Shown here: positions 41,144 through 42,076 of the stretch, piece by piece
Layout of the letters: every line of letters begins with the position of its first letter
Position numbering within the stretch: position 1 is the first letter of the stretch
Assembly: GCA_015657575.1 (NCBI GenBank)
Contig: JACDQN010000478.1
Location: forward strand, 1-42,076
DNA length: 42,076 nt
Source: Sphingopyxis sp.
GTDB taxonomy: Bacteria; Pseudomonadota; Alphaproteobacteria; Sphingomonadales; Sphingomonadaceae
Direction of reading: 5' to 3'
Program-made: the position numbers and the translations under genes
Notes under the pieces: generated by a model
The model's database searches: none
Told to the model about the DNA's origin: nothing
Seen by the model: the letters and a program-made list of their open reading frames with translations, nothing else

Positions 41144-41409
41144 CACGCGCCGGTCTGCCTGTGCGGCGCGGCGACGGTTTTGGACTCGGGCGATTCGCGC
41201 TGGCGAAGATAGATGGAGAGGATGACCAAGACCGCGGTCGAGAGAAATTCGGGCGATCCGGTGTAGCCGAGAAGCGTCATGCCGGGCTGGTCATGGTGGA
41301 GCGCATCTTCGAGTGCGACATGCCAGCCGGCGATCCACTGGCCGACGATGCTGCCCGCGAAGAGCAGAAGCAGTACGATGGTCAGGCTGTTATTCCTGAT
41401 GAAGCGCAT
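41143..41409 (-). CDS. Small membrane protein of the DUF6766 type
   Basis: An 88-residue protein beginning MRFIRNNSLTIVLLLLFAGS, one hydrophobic helix, then a polar middle (VALEDALHHDQPG) and a second hydrophobic segment FLSTAVLVILSIYLRQRESP. Length is shorter than many family members, but the start (GGGAGCTTCGAT site) and both hydrophobic helices fit. Function unknown. It overlaps the CinA-type gene upstream by 20 bases. Confidence 0.75.
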   Translation of the reverse strand: MRFIRNNSLTIVLLLLFAGSIVGQWIAGWHVALEDALHHDQPGMTLLGYTGSPEFLSTAVLVILSIYLRQRESPESKTVAAPHRQTGA

Positions 41410-41923
41410 ATCGAAGCTCCCGAGGGAACAGGGCCTCCGCTGCATGACACATCATGGTCAAGGCCTCCGCGACCGCGCCGGCGAGCACCGCGCTGCGGCC
41501 GATGTCCCCGAAGTGGCAGACCCGGATAACAGGCGAAGCTCCGCGCGCAGCGCAGGCAAGATGGACGAGACCCACCTCCTCATCACCCTCGGGCGGCCCG
41601 CAAAAACCGGTAATCGCGATCGCGATGTCGGCCCGGCTCTTGTCGAGGGCGGCCGCCGCAAGGGCGACCGTCACCTCCTCGCTTACCCCGTTCGAGCGTT
41701 CGGCGAGGTCACGCGCGATGCCCAGCATTTCGCATTTCGCATCGAGAGAATAGACGACATATCCGCGCTCCAGATGCGAACCGAGTTCCTCATGGCCGGC
41801 GAGCATGGCCGCGAGTTGCCCGCCCGTGCAGCTTTCGGCCATGGCAAAGCGGATGTCGCGCTCCGACACGCGGGCGGCGAGTTCGGCGAGGCGCACGTCC
41901 GGACGGCGCGCCAGCATCGTCAC
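41390..41923 (-). CDS. CinA C-terminal-domain family protein (nicotinamide-nucleotide amidohydrolase, PncC-like)
   Basis: A 177-residue stand-alone CinA domain with AESCTGGQLAAML, YVVYSLDAKCEMLGI, VSEEVTVALAAAAL and AITGFCGPPEGDEEVGLVHL. These enzymes deamidate NMN to NaMN in NAD recycling. The start is a GTG at 41923 overlapping the upstream stop (or the ATG at 41917); no ribosome-binding site is seen, so translation is probably coupled to the previous gene. GFCGP replaces the usual GxAGP, a small variation in the active-site loop. Confidence 0.88.
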   Translation of the reverse strand: MTMLARRPDVRLAELAARVSERDIRFAMAESCTGGQLAAMLAGHEELGSHLERGYVVYSLDAKCEMLGIARDLAERSNGVSEEVTVALAAAALDKSRADIAIAITGFCGPPEGDEEVGLVHLACAARGASPVIRVCHFGDIGRSAVLAGAVAEALTMMCHAAEALFPRELRYALHQE

Positions 41924-42076
41924 ATCGTCACAAGCTCGGCCGGTGGGAGGCCCGACGTTTCGGCGAGCTGCTTCAGCTCGGCCTTGCGCGCCAGCATCTG
42001 CTCGCCCAGCGCGTCGAGATCGACATCGGCGGCGCGCGCCTGCTGGAACATATTGTCGTGCTGCTTTTCCTCTTCC
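41920..42076 (-). CDS. Unidentified coding sequence, C-terminal end only
   Basis: The last 51 residues of a gene running off the window: EEEKQHDNMFQQARAADVDL, then LGEQMLARKAELKQLAETSG, stop at 41920-41922. It is highly charged and helical, probably coiled-coil. Its TGA overlaps the GTG start of the CinA-type gene, so it heads the same leftward operon. No family can be given from this fragment. Confidence 0.7.
   Translation of the reverse strand, partial: EEEKQHDNMFQQARAADVDLDALGEQMLARKAELKQLAETSGLPPAELVTM

Overview
The window is high-GC alphaproteobacterial chromosome, most likely from a sphingomonad (Sphingopyxis/Sphingomonas type). The reasons are two TonB-dependent receptors with 'VVTA' TonB boxes, the hypothetical-xerD-accA block divergent from aroK-aroB, Flp pilins with the ATAIEYG motif, and remnants of an SWFGD/BON-type stress protein. 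This placement is inferred from gene content, not from a database search.

Layout. (1) 1-7326 is a catabolic/accessory block: the end of a nitronate monooxygenase, a GntR/FCD regulator, a TonB receptor, a fumarylacetoacetate-hydrolase-family protein, two TetR regulators (the second frameshifted), a decayed oxidoreductase/NTF2 scar and an SDR dehydrogenase. (2) 7576-12550 is a cobalamin uptake operon: cobalamin riboswitch, then btuB, btuF, btuC and btuD joined by overlapping start/stop codons; btuD carries a one-base frameshift just before its Walker A motif. (3) 12605-13197 is an isoprenylcysteine-methyltransferase-family membrane protein, also frameshifted. (4) About 13326-23176 is a visibly lower-GC, roughly 9.8-kb mobile island. 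It holds a very large NACHT/STAND NTPase with a helical-repeat tail (split by an apparent one-base frameshift), a frameshifted IS110-family transposase, a small ribbon-helix-helix protein that the six-frame size cut-off hides, a short operon with a sigma-region-4-only protein, and a large serine recombinase whose reading frame ends inside tRNA-Arg(CCU). The last nine bases of that tRNA, including CCA, are duplicated at the left edge next to the NACHT gene, which gives credible attL/attR sites. (5) 23292-33970 is core genome: DUF1178, glutaredoxin, ComF, a methyltransferase, a MutT-type Nudix enzyme, two Flp pilins with a strong terminator, an M48 protease, accA, xerD, a periplasmic unknown, aroK and aroB. 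(6) 34100-42076 is a stress/envelope-like block: an SWFGD/BON remnant, a small lipoprotein, two small unknown proteins, a GT4 glycosyltransferase fused to a six-hairpin domain, a GH130 mannoside phosphorylase, a frameshifted HAD phosphatase, and a leftward operon with a CinA-type amidohydrolase, a DUF6766 membrane protein and a thioredoxin-reductase-like flavoprotein.

The best candidate for something undescribed is the NACHT island: a giant STAND-type NTPase without a recognisable nuclease or other effector domain, carried as the main cargo of a serine-recombinase element in a tRNA gene. A caution applies to the whole window. At least seven otherwise well-conserved genes each need a single one-base correction, so either the assembly contains indel errors or the region has several real pseudogenes. 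Reads must settle that before loss of function is claimed for any of them.
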